A stretch of 37,424 nucleotides of DNA from the NCBI GenBank assembly GCA_902543535.1, contig CACBYG010000009.1, positions 1 to 37,424 of the forward strand, in the 5' to 3' direction. Numbering within the stretch: the first letter of the stretch is position 1; each line of letters begins with the position of its first letter. Position numbers and translations under genes: made by a program. The notes under the pieces were generated by a model. The model saw only the letters and a program-made list of their open reading frames with translations. It was not told the origin of the DNA and searched no databases. Positions 25,902-34,085 of this stretch are shown here, one piece after another. This DNA is from an uncultured Pelagibacteraceae bacterium (GTDB taxonomy: Bacteria; Pseudomonadota; Alphaproteobacteria; Pelagibacterales; Pelagibacteraceae).

Positions 25902-26004
25902 AAAAAACCCTATAATTAAAGACCTATATTCAAGAAAGTATAAACCAAAAATAGTTAAACCTAAAAAAGGTAAGGGAAGCTTTAAAAGAATTAAAAAATC
26001 TTAA
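25882..26004 (+). CDS. ArfA-like alternative ribosome-rescue factor (40 aa)
   Basis: Forty-codon gene, ATG at 25882, TAA at 26002-26004. The middle and end, IIKDLYSRKYKPK and KPKKGKGSFKRIKKS, resemble E. coli ArfA, whose conserved part reads LF-R-x-R then KKGKGSYxRK; that part enters the empty mRNA channel and helps recruit RF2 to stalled ribosomes. The protein is strongly basic. It lacks the hydrophobic C-terminal extension of E. coli ArfA, so it would not need truncation to be stable. Weak inverted repeat AAGAATT/AATTCTT at 25986-26010 spans its stop. It overlaps the winged-helix gene by 20 bp and the convergent kinase gene by 4 bp. Assignment is by motif and size only. Confidence 0.62.
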   Translation: MATKFHKKNPIIKDLYSRKYKPKIVKPKKGKGSFKRIKKS

Positions 26005-26927
26005 ATTCTTGCCCCAATTTTTTGTATAATTTTTGAAGATAATTCTGTTCCTTTTACGAGGCTTTCTCTTGTGGTCAAATTATTTATAATCCCGTGTAAA
26101 TAACCTGCTGCAAATAAATCTCCGGCACCAGTTAAATCAATTATATTAAGATTTTTTTCAGCATCACATTCTACAATTTCGCCTTTATTAAATGCTATTG
26201 CACCTTTTTCACCTCTGGTAATTACAAAATTTTTATTTAAATCTTTTACAAAAGTTATGGCTTCATTAAAAGATTTAGCTTCAAGCAAAGATAATATTTC
26301 TTGTTCATTAGCAAAAATAATATCTAGTTTATTTTTTACTAGTTCTAAAAATTGTGCTTTATGTCTTTCAACACAAAAAAGATCAGATAATGACATGGCA
26401 ACTTTATTTGAGTTTAGAATAGCCTTATCAAAAGCCTTTTTTGGCTCACCCTCATCCCACAAATAACCCTCTAAAAAGGTTATGTCTGCTTTCTTAATTA
26501 AATCTGAGTTAACATCTTTATCATTTACTTTTCCTGCAATTCCAAGAAAAGTACACATAGTTCTTTCAGAGTCAGGAGTAATCAAAATTAAACAGGTTCC
26601 TGTAGGAATAGGTTCATTTTTTTTTGAGTATAAAAAATTTACCTTTTCTTTTTGTAAACCATCTTCATATTTTTGACCTAGAGTATCATCATTAACTTTT
26701 CCAATAAATCCAACATCATTACCTAGTTGTGATAAACCAACTATAGAATTTGCAACCGAACCGCCAGAAATAGTATCCTCAATAGAGAGACCTGAAAGTA
26801 AATTTTTAAACTCAGTCTCATCTATTAATTTCATCGTACTTTTAGTTAAAGAATTTTTAATTAAAAATTCATCATCTACTTTACAAAGTACATCAACAAT
26901 TGCGTTTCCAATTCCTAAAATTTTCAT
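26001..26927 (-). CDS. PfkB-family carbohydrate/adenosine kinase
   Basis: Ribokinase-fold kinase. 308 residues opening KILGIGNAIVDVLCKVDDEFL, as in alphaproteobacterial adenosine kinases. Then SGGSVANSIVGLSQLG (PfkB signature 1 region), GKVNDDTLGQKYEDGL, PTGTCLILITPDSERTM and IDLTGAGDLFAAGYLHGI (signature 2 with the catalytic Asp in GAGD). Adenosine or a related nucleoside is the likeliest substrate by resemblance, but another sugar is possible. It starts 1 bp after nth and is the last gene of the grpE-to-kinase minus-strand block. Confidence 0.9.
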   Translation of the reverse strand: MKILGIGNAIVDVLCKVDDEFLIKNSLTKSTMKLIDETEFKNLLSGLSIEDTISGGSVANSIVGLSQLGNDVGFIGKVNDDTLGQKYEDGLQKEKVNFLYSKKNEPIPTGTCLILITPDSERTMCTFLGIAGKVNDKDVNSDLIKKADITFLEGYLWDEGEPKKAFDKAILNSNKVAMSLSDLFCVERHKAQFLELVKNKLDIIFANEQEILSLLEAKSFNEAITFVKDLNKNFVITRGEKGAIAFNKGEIVECDAEKNLNIIDLTGAGDLFAAGYLHGIINNLTTRESLVKGTELSSKIIQKIGARI

Positions 26928-26928
26928 T

Positions 26929-27582
26929 TTATGCTTTTTTTGTAATTATGGATTTTTTTCTATTAGGATAACAAGTAGTACATATTTTACAAGTTAATCC
27001 ATAACATTCTCTTGCCTTACAATACTCTCTTCCATAAAATATTATTTGAAGATGAAGTTTTGACCATGTTTTTTTAGGAAAAATTCTTTTTAAATCATTT
27101 TCTGTTTGAACAACATTTTTTCCATTTGTAAGGCCCCATCTCTGTGCAAGTCTATGTATATGGGTATCAACAGCAAATGCTGGGTACCCAAAGCCTTGAG
27201 ACATTACTACACTTGCTGTCTTATGGCCTACACCTGGTAATTTTTCTAATTCCTCAAAAGTTCTGGGAACTTTTCCGTTATGCTTTTCTAAAATTTGAAT
27301 AGACATTAGATAGATGCTTTTTGCTTTAATCCTAAAAATCCCAATTCTTTTGATTAATTTTTCAATTTTTTTTCTTCCTAATTTTACAAAATGTTCAGGT
27401 TTATAATATTTTGGATAAATATCCTTTGTAACATTATTCACATTTACATCTGTACACTGTGCAGACAACAAAACAGATACCAATAAAGTAAAAGTATTTT
27501 TACTTTTTAAAGGAACAGGCGCATTAGGATAAATCTTATTTAAAATTTTTATTATTTTTTTTGCCTTTTCTTTTTCATTCAT
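26929..27582 (-). CDS. nth: Endonuclease III (base-excision DNA glycosylase)
   Basis: Removes oxidised pyrimidines and nicks the abasic site. 217 residues. The helix-hairpin-helix is LPGVGHKTASVVM with catalytic K121, and FAVDTHIHRLAQRWG carries D139. LLSAQCTDVNVNNVT is the usual N-terminal block. The iron-sulfur region has five cysteines at 188, 193, 198, 201 and 204 (spacings 4-4-2-2) instead of the canonical C-x6-C-x2-C-x5-C of E. coli. It overlaps dapB by one base. Confidence 0.94.
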   Translation of the reverse strand: MNEKEKAKKIIKILNKIYPNAPVPLKSKNTFTLLVSVLLSAQCTDVNVNNVTKDIYPKYYKPEHFVKLGRKKIEKLIKRIGIFRIKAKSIYLMSIQILEKHNGKVPRTFEELEKLPGVGHKTASVVMSQGFGYPAFAVDTHIHRLAQRWGLTNGKNVVQTENDLKRIFPKKTWSKLHLQIIFYGREYCKARECYGLTCKICTTCYPNRKKSIITKKA

Positions 27583-28358
27583 TATGAAAAATTAAGCAAA
27601 TCTCTCATTGAATATAAACCTGGTTTTTTTTTCATAAGCCATTTAGCAGCTGTTAAGGCTCCATCAGAATATAGTGCTCTATCAAAAGCCTCATGGTTTA
27701 AAGTAATAATCTCTTTACCACTTGAGAATTTTACTTCATGTTCACCTATAATTTCTCCCTTTCTCAACGAGCTAAAATTAATTTTTTTTCCATAAGGAAA
27801 AGATTTTTTATTTAAAAACTTTTTACCAATTAAACTGTAAAGATTTTTACCTTTACCATCTGCAATTCCTTTACCTAGCATTAAGGCTGTTCCTGAAGGA
27901 TAGTCTTTTTTATGTTTGTGATGTACTTCAAATATTTTACTTAAATAATCGTCATTTAGAGATTTTGATGCAATTTCAGTTAAATACATTAACAAATTCA
28001 CACCTAAGCTCATATTACCAGCTTTTAAAATTGGAATTTTTTTTGAGTATTTTTTTATTTGGTTTTCTTGAGATCTGCTAAATCCAGTTGTTCCAATCAC
28101 AACTTTTTTTTTTAGCTTTGATGCTATTTTTAATATCTCTAGTGTGCATTCTGGAATTGTGAAATCTATAATTAAATCTGTTTTTTTAAAAGCATCTTCT
28201 GTATTGAATTCTGGCTTAATCCCATGAATTTTTCTATTAATGCGTCTGTTTTCTGTAAGAGTTTTTAAATTAAAACTTTTATTTTTTTTTGAAGACCTAA
28301 TCAGCTGTTGACCCATTCTTCCCATACAACCCGAAATGCCTAAATTAATTTTTTTCAT
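27582..28358 (-). CDS. dapB: 4-hydroxy-tetrahydrodipicolinate reductase
   Basis: Reduces the DapA product in lysine/diaminopimelate synthesis with NAD(P)H. 258 residues from the ATG at 28358 (MKKINLGISGCMGRMGQQLI). The frame is open to 28463, but the extra 35 residues are unlike DapB and lie within the upstream gene. GCMGRMGQ is the nucleotide loop, VVIGTTGFS follows, EVHHKHKKDYPSGTAL carries the catalytic HH-x-K region, and ITLNHEAFDRALYSDGAL the C-terminal domain. The first 14 bp overlap the ABM-domain gene, and the last base overlaps nth. Confidence 0.95.
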   Translation of the reverse strand: MKKINLGISGCMGRMGQQLIRSSKKNKSFNLKTLTENRRINRKIHGIKPEFNTEDAFKKTDLIIDFTIPECTLEILKIASKLKKKVVIGTTGFSRSQENQIKKYSKKIPILKAGNMSLGVNLLMYLTEIASKSLNDDYLSKIFEVHHKHKKDYPSGTALMLGKGIADGKGKNLYSLIGKKFLNKKSFPYGKKINFSSLRKGEIIGEHEVKFSSGKEIITLNHEAFDRALYSDGALTAAKWLMKKKPGLYSMRDLLNFS

Positions 28359-28743
28359 TAAATGATTTTTCTCTAATATAGCCAACTTCAGTAGTTTTAA
28401 AATGCTTGAAGGGAACGTTTGTATTTTTAATTGCTTTACTTGTCTCTTCTGTAATATTTCCATACACTTCTATTTCAAATTTATCAGCAATTTCTTTATG
28501 CTTTTCAACATAATCTTGAACTGGAGGATTATTAAGGTGATGCACCATGGCCTCACTGTTTCGGTAGACTTCACTCCAAGTAAATTCTAAGGGATCACTT
28601 GGATCTTGATCAAAAGTATGAATAAGCATATCTGGTTCTGACAAATTAACTGCATCATCAGCTTCTTTTGCTATCTTTAGATATTCTTCAACTTTACCTT
28701 CTTTAACTCGTATTCTGGCTATTAAAATAAACGGATTAGACAT
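28345..28743 (-). CDS. ABM (antibiotic biosynthesis monooxygenase) domain protein
   Basis: 132 residues, mostly one dimeric alpha+beta-barrel ABM domain: FILIARIRVKEGKVEEYLKIA at the N-terminus, EPDMLIHTFDQDPSDPLEFTWSEVY in the middle, and HHLNNPPVQDYVEKH. Such proteins include small quinol or haem monooxygenases and many of unknown role; no substrate can be given. No signal peptide. The C-terminal 35 residues are an extension outside the domain. It lies 31 bp downstream of the FkbM gene and overlaps dapB. Confidence 0.8.
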   Translation of the reverse strand: MSNPFILIARIRVKEGKVEEYLKIAKEADDAVNLSEPDMLIHTFDQDPSDPLEFTWSEVYRNSEAMVHHLNNPPVQDYVEKHKEIADKFEIEVYGNITEETSKAIKNTNVPFKHFKTTEVGYIREKSFNEKN

Positions 28744-28774
28744 TAATCTTAAAGATTATACATTTATAAAATTT

Positions 28775-29644
28775 TTACAATAATTTATGATTTGAAATAA
28801 TATAATCTCCAATAGTTTCATTTTTAGAGTTAATAGATTTTAATAATTTTATTACTTCATCAACGTTTTTATTTTTAAGATTTAAATCATAAATATTCAA
28901 TTTGTTTTTTTTGACAAAAAGAGCAAATTCTTTAAAAAAGTTATTCGAATTATCTAATAGCATTTTAGAAATTTCAATAAATATTAAAACTTTAAATTTT
29001 TTTAAAGTAGATTTTAAACCTTTTAATGCTAAAAAGTCAAAACCTTCAAGATCAATTTTGATAATAATGTTTTTTTTAAGTTTAATTTTTTTATTTTTAA
29101 AAATATCATCTAGTTTAAAAATTTTAATTTTTTCTTTTTTCTTGTCTTTTGTAAATCTGTAAGATCCATCATTTTTTAATTCGCTAATTTCTTCATTAAA
29201 GTGCATTTCAGTCTTTTTATCACCAATACCAATATTAAAATAATTTATATTTTTTATTTTATTTAGAATTATATTTTGTCTTAGGCTATTTATTGCTTTC
29301 TTAGATGCATCAAAAGCATAAATATTTTGATTTTTAAATTCTTTTGCAATTGGAATTGAATAAGCTCCAAAATTACAACCACAATCTACAAAAGATCCAT
29401 TGTATTTTTTTATGAAAAAAATTATCTTTTTCACGTTCTCTTTATCCCACTCAACTAAATTTTTTAGCATCCATCGACTTAAGCTTTTATTATTAAAGGA
29501 GCTATAAAATTTATATTTTTTAAAATTTAATATAAACTTTGATTCTGAAAAAAATTTAAATATTGAAAAATATAAATAATAAATCTTTTTATTTTTTTTA
29601 TTGATATATTTATTGATAACACTTTGAAAAATACTATCAAACAT
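28775..29644 (-). CDS. FkbM-family methyltransferase
   Basis: SAM-dependent O-methyltransferase family often tied to cell-surface sugars or natural products. 289 residues: a lysine/phenylalanine-rich N-terminal region of about 80 residues, then the SAM loop FVDCGCNFGAYSIPIA, IYAFDASKKAINSL, NIGIGDKKTEMHF, and IIIKIDLEGFDFLALKGL, the FkbM hallmark. The C-terminus IGDYIISN matches family ends. It is visibly richer in A/T and in Lys/Asn/Ile codons than dnaJ and dnaK beside it, and it separates dnaJ (6 bp) from the ABM-dapB-nth genes. That points to an accessory gene inserted into a conserved locus. Acceptor unknown. Confidence 0.87.
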   Translation of the reverse strand: MFDSIFQSVINKYINKKNKKIYYLYFSIFKFFSESKFILNFKKYKFYSSFNNKSLSRWMLKNLVEWDKENVKKIIFFIKKYNGSFVDCGCNFGAYSIPIAKEFKNQNIYAFDASKKAINSLRQNIILNKIKNINYFNIGIGDKKTEMHFNEEISELKNDGSYRFTKDKKKEKIKIFKLDDIFKNKKIKLKKNIIIKIDLEGFDFLALKGLKSTLKKFKVLIFIEISKMLLDNSNNFFKEFALFVKKNKLNIYDLNLKNKNVDEVIKLLKSINSKNETIGDYIISNHKLL

Positions 29645-29650
29645 GGTAAT

Positions 29651-30778
29651 TTAATTTTTCCAAAAATCTTTTGCTTTTTGAAAAAATTTTTTAATACTTG
29701 GATTAGATTTTTCGTTCTCAATCTCTCTAAATTGTTCTAGTAATTCTTTTTGTTTTTTATTTAAATAAACAGGTACTTCTGTCTTAACCTGGACATACAA
29801 GTCTCCATAATCACCCCTTCTCATAAAAGGCATTCCTTTGCCTTTTAACCTGAATTGTTTCCCATTTTGAGTTCCGTCAGGTATTTTTATTTTCGCTTTG
29901 CCACCATCTATTGTTGGAATTTCAATTGTTGTCCCAAGAGCAGCATCAGCAAGGGATATAGGAAACTCAAAAAATAAATTCTCATCTGACCTTTTGAATA
30001 AGTTGTGTGAGTTAACATTAATAAATAAGTATAAATCTCCAGTTGAACCACCTCTGCTTCCAGCTTCCCCTTTTCCAGCCAGTCTAATTCTTGTGCCATC
30101 ATCAACTCCTCTTGGAATGGTTACAGCTATTTTTTTTGAGGCTTGTGTTTTTCCTTGACCATTACAGTCAGTACACGGGTTTGTGATTTCTTCTCCATTA
30201 CCGTTACATTGAGGGCAGGTTTGTTGAACAGTAAAAAAACCTTGGTTAGATCTCACTCGTCCATTACCACCACAATATGAGCATGTTTCAGGCGAAGAGC
30301 CAGGTCTTGAACCATTGCCCTTACAAGTCCCACATTTTTCAGTTGTTGAAAACTTTATGTCTTGTTTTTTTCCATGGTATGCCTCTTCAAGAGAAATTGA
30401 TAAGTCATATCTCAGATCTGATCCTCTGTTATTAGTCCTTCTACTTCTTGATCTTCCACCGCCACCAAAATCTCCAAAGAAATCCTCAAAAATATCTGAA
30501 AAATCTGCACCACTAAATCCTCCAAAACCACCCCCGGGTCTTCCACCTCCGTTTTCAAAAGCTGCATGGCCAAAGTTATCGTAGTTTTGTTTTTTCTCTT
30601 TATCTGAGAGAATTCCGTAAGCTTCACTAGCTTCTTTGAATTTATCTTCAGCTTTTGTGTCGCCAGGATTTTTATCTGGATGATACTTAACTGCTAATTT
30701 TCGGTAGGCTGATTTTAAATCTTCAGGACTTGCGTTTTTACTAACACCCAGGACATCATAATAGTCTCTTTTAGCCAT
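29651..30778 (-). CDS. dnaJ: DnaJ, Hsp40 co-chaperone
   Basis: Delivers substrates to DnaK and stimulates its ATPase. 375 residues. The J domain (1-70) holds the HPD motif in [10 protein letters not shown] at about 32-36. The Gly/Phe-rich linker runs to about 115. Four CxxCxGxG zinc repeats follow: [32 protein letters not shown]. Two beta domains with GRGxxxGDLYV-type ends ([32 protein letters not shown]) complete it. It lies 28 bp after dnaK; a short palindrome GACATT-T-AATGTC is in that gap at 30791-30803. Confidence 0.98.
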   Translation of the reverse strand: MAKRDYYDVLGVSKNASPEDLKSAYRKLAVKYHPDKNPGDTKAEDKFKEASEAYGILSDKEKKQNYDNFGHAAFENGGGRPGGGFGGFSGADFSDIFEDFFGDFGGGGRSRSRRTNNRGSDLRYDLSISLEEAYHGKKQDIKFSTTEKCGTCKGNGSRPGSSPETCSYCGGNGRVRSNQGFFTVQQTCPQCNGNGEEITNPCTDCNGQGKTQASKKIAVTIPRGVDDGTRIRLAGKGEAGSRGGSTGDLYLFINVNSHNLFKRSDENLFFEFPISLADAALGTTIEIPTIDGGKAKIKIPDGTQNGKQFRLKGKGMPFMRRGDYGDLYVQVKTEVPVYLNKKQKELLEQFREIENEKSNPSIKKFFQKAKDFWKN

Positions 30779-30806
30779 TTAATTACCCCAGACATTTAAT
30801 GTCAGT

Positions 30807-32732
30807 TTAAGCGCTTTTTTCTTTATTTTCGTCTTTTACTTCTTCGAAATCAGCATCAACAACATTTTCGTCTTTTTTACCTGCATCATCTCCTCCATCA
30901 TCTTTTCCAGACTCTGGTTTTGCAGTTTGTTGCGATTTGTAAATTGCTTCTCCAAGTTTCATAGAAGCTTGAACCAAAGCTTCTGTTTTTTTCTTGATAT
31001 CTTCAATATCTTCACCTTTTAAAGCTTCTTTTACAGCTGATGAAGCATCTTCAATTGCTTTCTTTTCTGCATCAGAAACTTTTGTTCCATGCTCTTTTAA
31101 GTTTTTTTCAGTGGAGTGGATTAAGGTATCTGCCTGATTTCTTACATCAACTGATTCTCTTTTTTTCTTATCAGCTTCTTTGTTAGACTCAGCGTCTTTA
31201 ACCATTTTTTCAATCTCTTCATCACTTAGTCCACCAGAAGCTTGAATTTGAATCTTTTGCTCTTTACCTGTACCTTTATCTTTTGCTGAAACATTTACGA
31301 TACCATTTGCATCAATATCAAAAGTTACTTCGATTTGAGGAACACCTCTTGGAGCAGGTGCGATACCTACAAGCTCAAAGTTACCTAAGGCTTTATTATC
31401 AGTAGCCATTTCTCTTTCACCTTGCAAAACTCTTATAGATACAGCTGGCTGATTATCTTCTGCAGTTGAAAAAACTTGGCTTTTTTTAGTTGGAATTGTT
31501 GTGTTTTTGTCAATTAGCTTTGTTGAAACTCCACCAAGAGTTTCAATACCGAGTGACAAAGGCGTAACATCTAATAAAAGAACGTCTTTAACATCACCTT
31601 GTAATACTCCAGCTTGAATTGCAGCACCCATAGCCACTACTTCATCTGGATTTACGCTTTTATTTGGGTCTTTACCAAAAAAGTTTTTAACTTCTTCTAG
31701 AACTTTAGGCATTCTAGTCATTCCACCGACCATTACTACTTCATCAATTTCACTAGCATTAATACCCGCATCTTTTAAAGCAGTTTTGCATGGTGGAATT
31801 GTTCTAGCGATTAAATCTTCCACTAGCGCCTCAAGTTTAGCTCTAGTCATTTTCAAGTTAATATGCTTAGGGCCTGTTTTATCTGCAGTTATAAATGGTA
31901 AATTAATATCTGTTTGTTCGGCAGATGATAGTTCAATTTTCGCTTTTTCTGCTGCTTCTTTTAATCTCTGCAAAGCAAGTTTATCAGATTTAAGATCAAT
32001 ACCATTATCTTTTTTAAATTCAGAAACTAAATAATTTACAACTGCATTATCAAAGTCTTCACCACCTAAAAATGTATCACCGTTAGTTGATTTAACTTCA
32101 AATACACCATCACCTAATTCTAGGATTGAAACATCAAATGTTCCTCCACCTAAATCATAAACAGCAATTTTTTTGTTTTGTTTTTTATCCAAACCATAGG
32201 CAAGAGATGCAGCGGTTGGTTCATTTATAATTCTTAAAACTTCTAATCCAGCAATTTTTCCAGCATCTTTGGTTGCTTGTCTTTGGGCATCATTAAAATA
32301 TGCTGGCACAGTAATTACTGCTTTTGTAACTGCCTGACCAAGATATTTTTCTGCGGTCTCTTTCATTTTTTGTAATATAAATGCAGATATTTGAGAGGGT
32401 GAATATTTCTCTCCTTTAGCTTCAATCCAAGCATCACCTTTTTCAGAATTTACTATTTTAAAAGGTGCTGCTTCAACATCTTTTTTAACTGTTGGATCAT
32501 CAAAATTTCTTCCAATCAATCTTTTAACTGCAAAGATTGTATTTTCTGGATTTGTTACAGCTTGTCTTTTTGCTGGTTGTCCGATTAATTTTTCATTTTC
32601 ATCTGTAAAGGCTACAACTGAAGGAGTTGTTCTTGCACCTTCTGTATTTTCTAATACTTTAGCTTGCGTTCCTTCCATTATTGCAACGCACGAATTTGTT
32701 GTTCCTAAATCTATACCAATAATTTTACTCAT
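30807..32732 (-). CDS. dnaK: DnaK, Hsp70 chaperone
   Basis: ATP-driven chaperone. 641 residues. [13 protein letters not shown] at 5-17 is the phosphate-1 motif, [15 protein letters not shown] the phosphate-2 motif, and [13 protein letters not shown] the adenosine motif. The interdomain linker is [13 protein letters not shown]. The C-terminal tail is acidic with [11 protein letters not shown] possible heat-shock promoter lies in the 60-bp gap after grpE. No unusual replacements seen. Confidence 0.99.
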   Translation of the reverse strand: MSKIIGIDLGTTNSCVAIMEGTQAKVLENTEGARTTPSVVAFTDENEKLIGQPAKRQAVTNPENTIFAVKRLIGRNFDDPTVKKDVEAAPFKIVNSEKGDAWIEAKGEKYSPSQISAFILQKMKETAEKYLGQAVTKAVITVPAYFNDAQRQATKDAGKIAGLEVLRIINEPTAASLAYGLDKKQNKKIAVYDLGGGTFDVSILELGDGVFEVKSTNGDTFLGGEDFDNAVVNYLVSEFKKDNGIDLKSDKLALQRLKEAAEKAKIELSSAEQTDINLPFITADKTGPKHINLKMTRAKLEALVEDLIARTIPPCKTALKDAGINASEIDEVVMVGGMTRMPKVLEEVKNFFGKDPNKSVNPDEVVAMGAAIQAGVLQGDVKDVLLLDVTPLSLGIETLGGVSTKLIDKNTTIPTKKSQVFSTAEDNQPAVSIRVLQGEREMATDNKALGNFELVGIAPAPRGVPQIEVTFDIDANGIVNVSAKDKGTGKEQKIQIQASGGLSDEEIEKMVKDAESNKEADKKKRESVDVRNQADTLIHSTEKNLKEHGTKVSDAEKKAIEDASSAVKEALKGEDIEDIKKKTEALVQASMKLGEAIYKSQQTAKPESGKDDGGDDAGKKDENVVDADFEEVKDENKEKSA

Positions 32733-32751
32733 AATTTTATATCCTATTCGT

Positions 32752-32780
32752 CATATAAGGTCTAAATTCTGATCTACAAG
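32752..32780 (-). promoter_or_regulatory. Sigma32-like promoter of dnaK
   Basis: On the minus strand CTTGTA (plus 32775-32780), 14 bp, then CCTTATATG (plus 32752-32760), placed 19 bp before the dnaK ATG. Heat-shock promoters have CTTGAA and, in alphaproteobacteria, CYTATNT. No CIRCE (TTAGCACTC-N9-GAGTGCTAA) element was found near grpE or dnaK. Confidence 0.4.
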
Positions 32781-32792
32781 CTGATCTGAGAA

Positions 32793-33446
32793 TTATTTAT
32801 CCTCTATATTTTCTTTGTTTTCCTCTGTTTTTTCCTCTTTTTTAGAAACTTTCTTAGATACACCAACTAAAGAAGGTCTAAGAAGTCGATCTTTGATAGT
32901 AAATCCTTTTTGAATTTCCTGAATAATTGTTCCAGGTTCTTTTGAATCATCCTCTATTTCCATCATCGCTTGATGAAAATTAGGGTCTAATTTTTTATTC
33001 AAACTTTCAATTGGTTTAATATTATTTTTTTCAAAAATTGAAATAGTATCATTTTTAATAATATCTAAATGTTCCAAGGATTTTTTAAGGGCCTCTGTAT
33101 CTTTTAATTTTTCATCAGTTTCCAAAACCTGTTTTGAGCGTTCCAAATTATCAATTAAATTTAATGCTTCCTTAGCAAAGCTATAGCCGCCATATTCAAA
33201 TGCTTCATCTTTTTCTTTTTCAAATCTTCTTCTTTGATTTTCCATTTCAGCAAAAGTTCTTGCTACTTTGTCTTCGAGTTCAGCAATTTTTTCTTCTGGA
33301 GTAGGCTCTTTAATTTCTTCCTTAGCTTCTTGAGCTGTTTCTTCTTTTTTATTATCACTATCTAAATTTTCATCAGGTTTAGCTATTTCTTCTTCTGGCT
33401 CCTGATGATTTTTAGTAGCTGTATTTTGGTTTTCTTCTTTTTCCAT
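32793..33446 (-). CDS. grpE: GrpE, nucleotide exchange factor for DnaK
   Basis: Releases ADP from DnaK. 217 residues. About 60 residues of acidic, low-complexity sequence precede the core. The long coiled coil follows with KVARTFAEMENQRRRFEKE. The C-terminal beta domain has NFHQAMMEIEDDSKEPGTIIQEIQKG (family: HQAM-x-E-x-PGT-x-x-x-Q-x-G) and DRLLRPSLVGVSK. It is the first gene of the chaperone run and divergent from rdgB with 36 bp between. That gap has a short imperfect palindrome CCTTATATGGTAAGG at 33451-33465. Confidence 0.96.
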   Translation of the reverse strand: MEKEENQNTATKNHQEPEEEIAKPDENLDSDNKKEETAQEAKEEIKEPTPEEKIAELEDKVARTFAEMENQRRRFEKEKDEAFEYGGYSFAKEALNLIDNLERSKQVLETDEKLKDTEALKKSLEHLDIIKNDTISIFEKNNIKPIESLNKKLDPNFHQAMMEIEDDSKEPGTIIQEIQKGFTIKDRLLRPSLVGVSKKVSKKEEKTEENKENIEDK

Positions 33447-33482
33447 AAAGCCTTATATGGTAAGGATTTTGATAATTTCTAG

Positions 33483-34085
33483 ATGCCTACACAAAAAATA
33501 AACAAATTACTTATTGGAACAAACAACAGAGGTAAACTAAGTGAAATAAGGAGTTTACTGCCAAAAACCATAGAAATTCACTCTACATCTGAATTTAATC
33601 TTAAAAGTCCAATAGAAAATGGAAAAACATTTAAAGAAAATTCTCTAATAAAGTCAAAATATTTTTCAAAAAAAACAGGCCTTGTATGTCTAGCAGATGA
33701 CTCTGGTTTAGAAATAGACCTTTTAGATAAAAATCCTGGTATTTACTCTGCAAGATGGGGCGGAAGGCATGGAGATTTTAATAAGGCTATTAAAAGAGTT
33801 TATAGGGAGCTAAGTAAAAAAGACAAAAATTGGAAAAATAAAAAAATTAGTGCAAGGTTTGTATGTGCTTTATCTATTTCATATTTAGATAAAAAAATTG
33901 CCTGTGTTCAAAGTAAAATTGAAGGTTCTATTTCAACTGAGTCCAAAGGAACAAATGGATTTGGCTATGATCCTATCTTTGTTCCTAAAGGTAAAAAAAA
34001 AACATTTGGAGAAATGCAGCCTGCAAAAAAATATAAAATAGATCATAGATATTTTGCTTTTAAAAAACTTAGAAAATTTTTGTGA
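33483..34085 (+). CDS. rdgB: Non-canonical purine NTP pyrophosphatase (RdgB/HAM1)
   Basis: Hydrolyses dITP, ITP and XTP to keep them out of DNA and RNA. 200 residues. The substrate loop LIGTNNRGKLSEI is at about 9-21, FKENSLIKSKYF follows, and CLADDSGLEIDLLDKNPGIYSARWGG contains the catalytic aspartates. NGFGYDPIFVPKGKKKTFGEM matches the family (GFGYDPIF). Full length. The last 17 bp overlap the convergent lpoA-like gene. In other alphaproteobacteria rdgB lies close to hrcA/grpE and hemW; neither hrcA nor hemW is visible here. Confidence 0.97.
   Translation: MPTQKINKLLIGTNNRGKLSEIRSLLPKTIEIHSTSEFNLKSPIENGKTFKENSLIKSKYFSKKTGLVCLADDSGLEIDLLDKNPGIYSARWGGRHGDFNKAIKRVYRELSKKDKNWKNKKISARFVCALSISYLDKKIACVQSKIEGSISTESKGTNGFGYDPIFVPKGKKKTFGEMQPAKKYKIDHRYFAFKKLRKFL

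Noticed and set aside
28359..28463. Upstream start for dapB
   Set aside because: The added residues lie inside the ABM gene and do not resemble DapB, which begins right at the nucleotide-binding loop.
29908..30627. Open frames on both strands within dnaJ, including Gly/Pro-rich ones
   Set aside because: They come from the Gly/Phe linker and zinc repeats of dnaJ read in other frames.
33447..33482. CIRCE heat-shock operator near grpE
   Set aside because: Only a short imperfect palindrome CCTTATATGGTAAGG is present; the CIRCE arms are absent.
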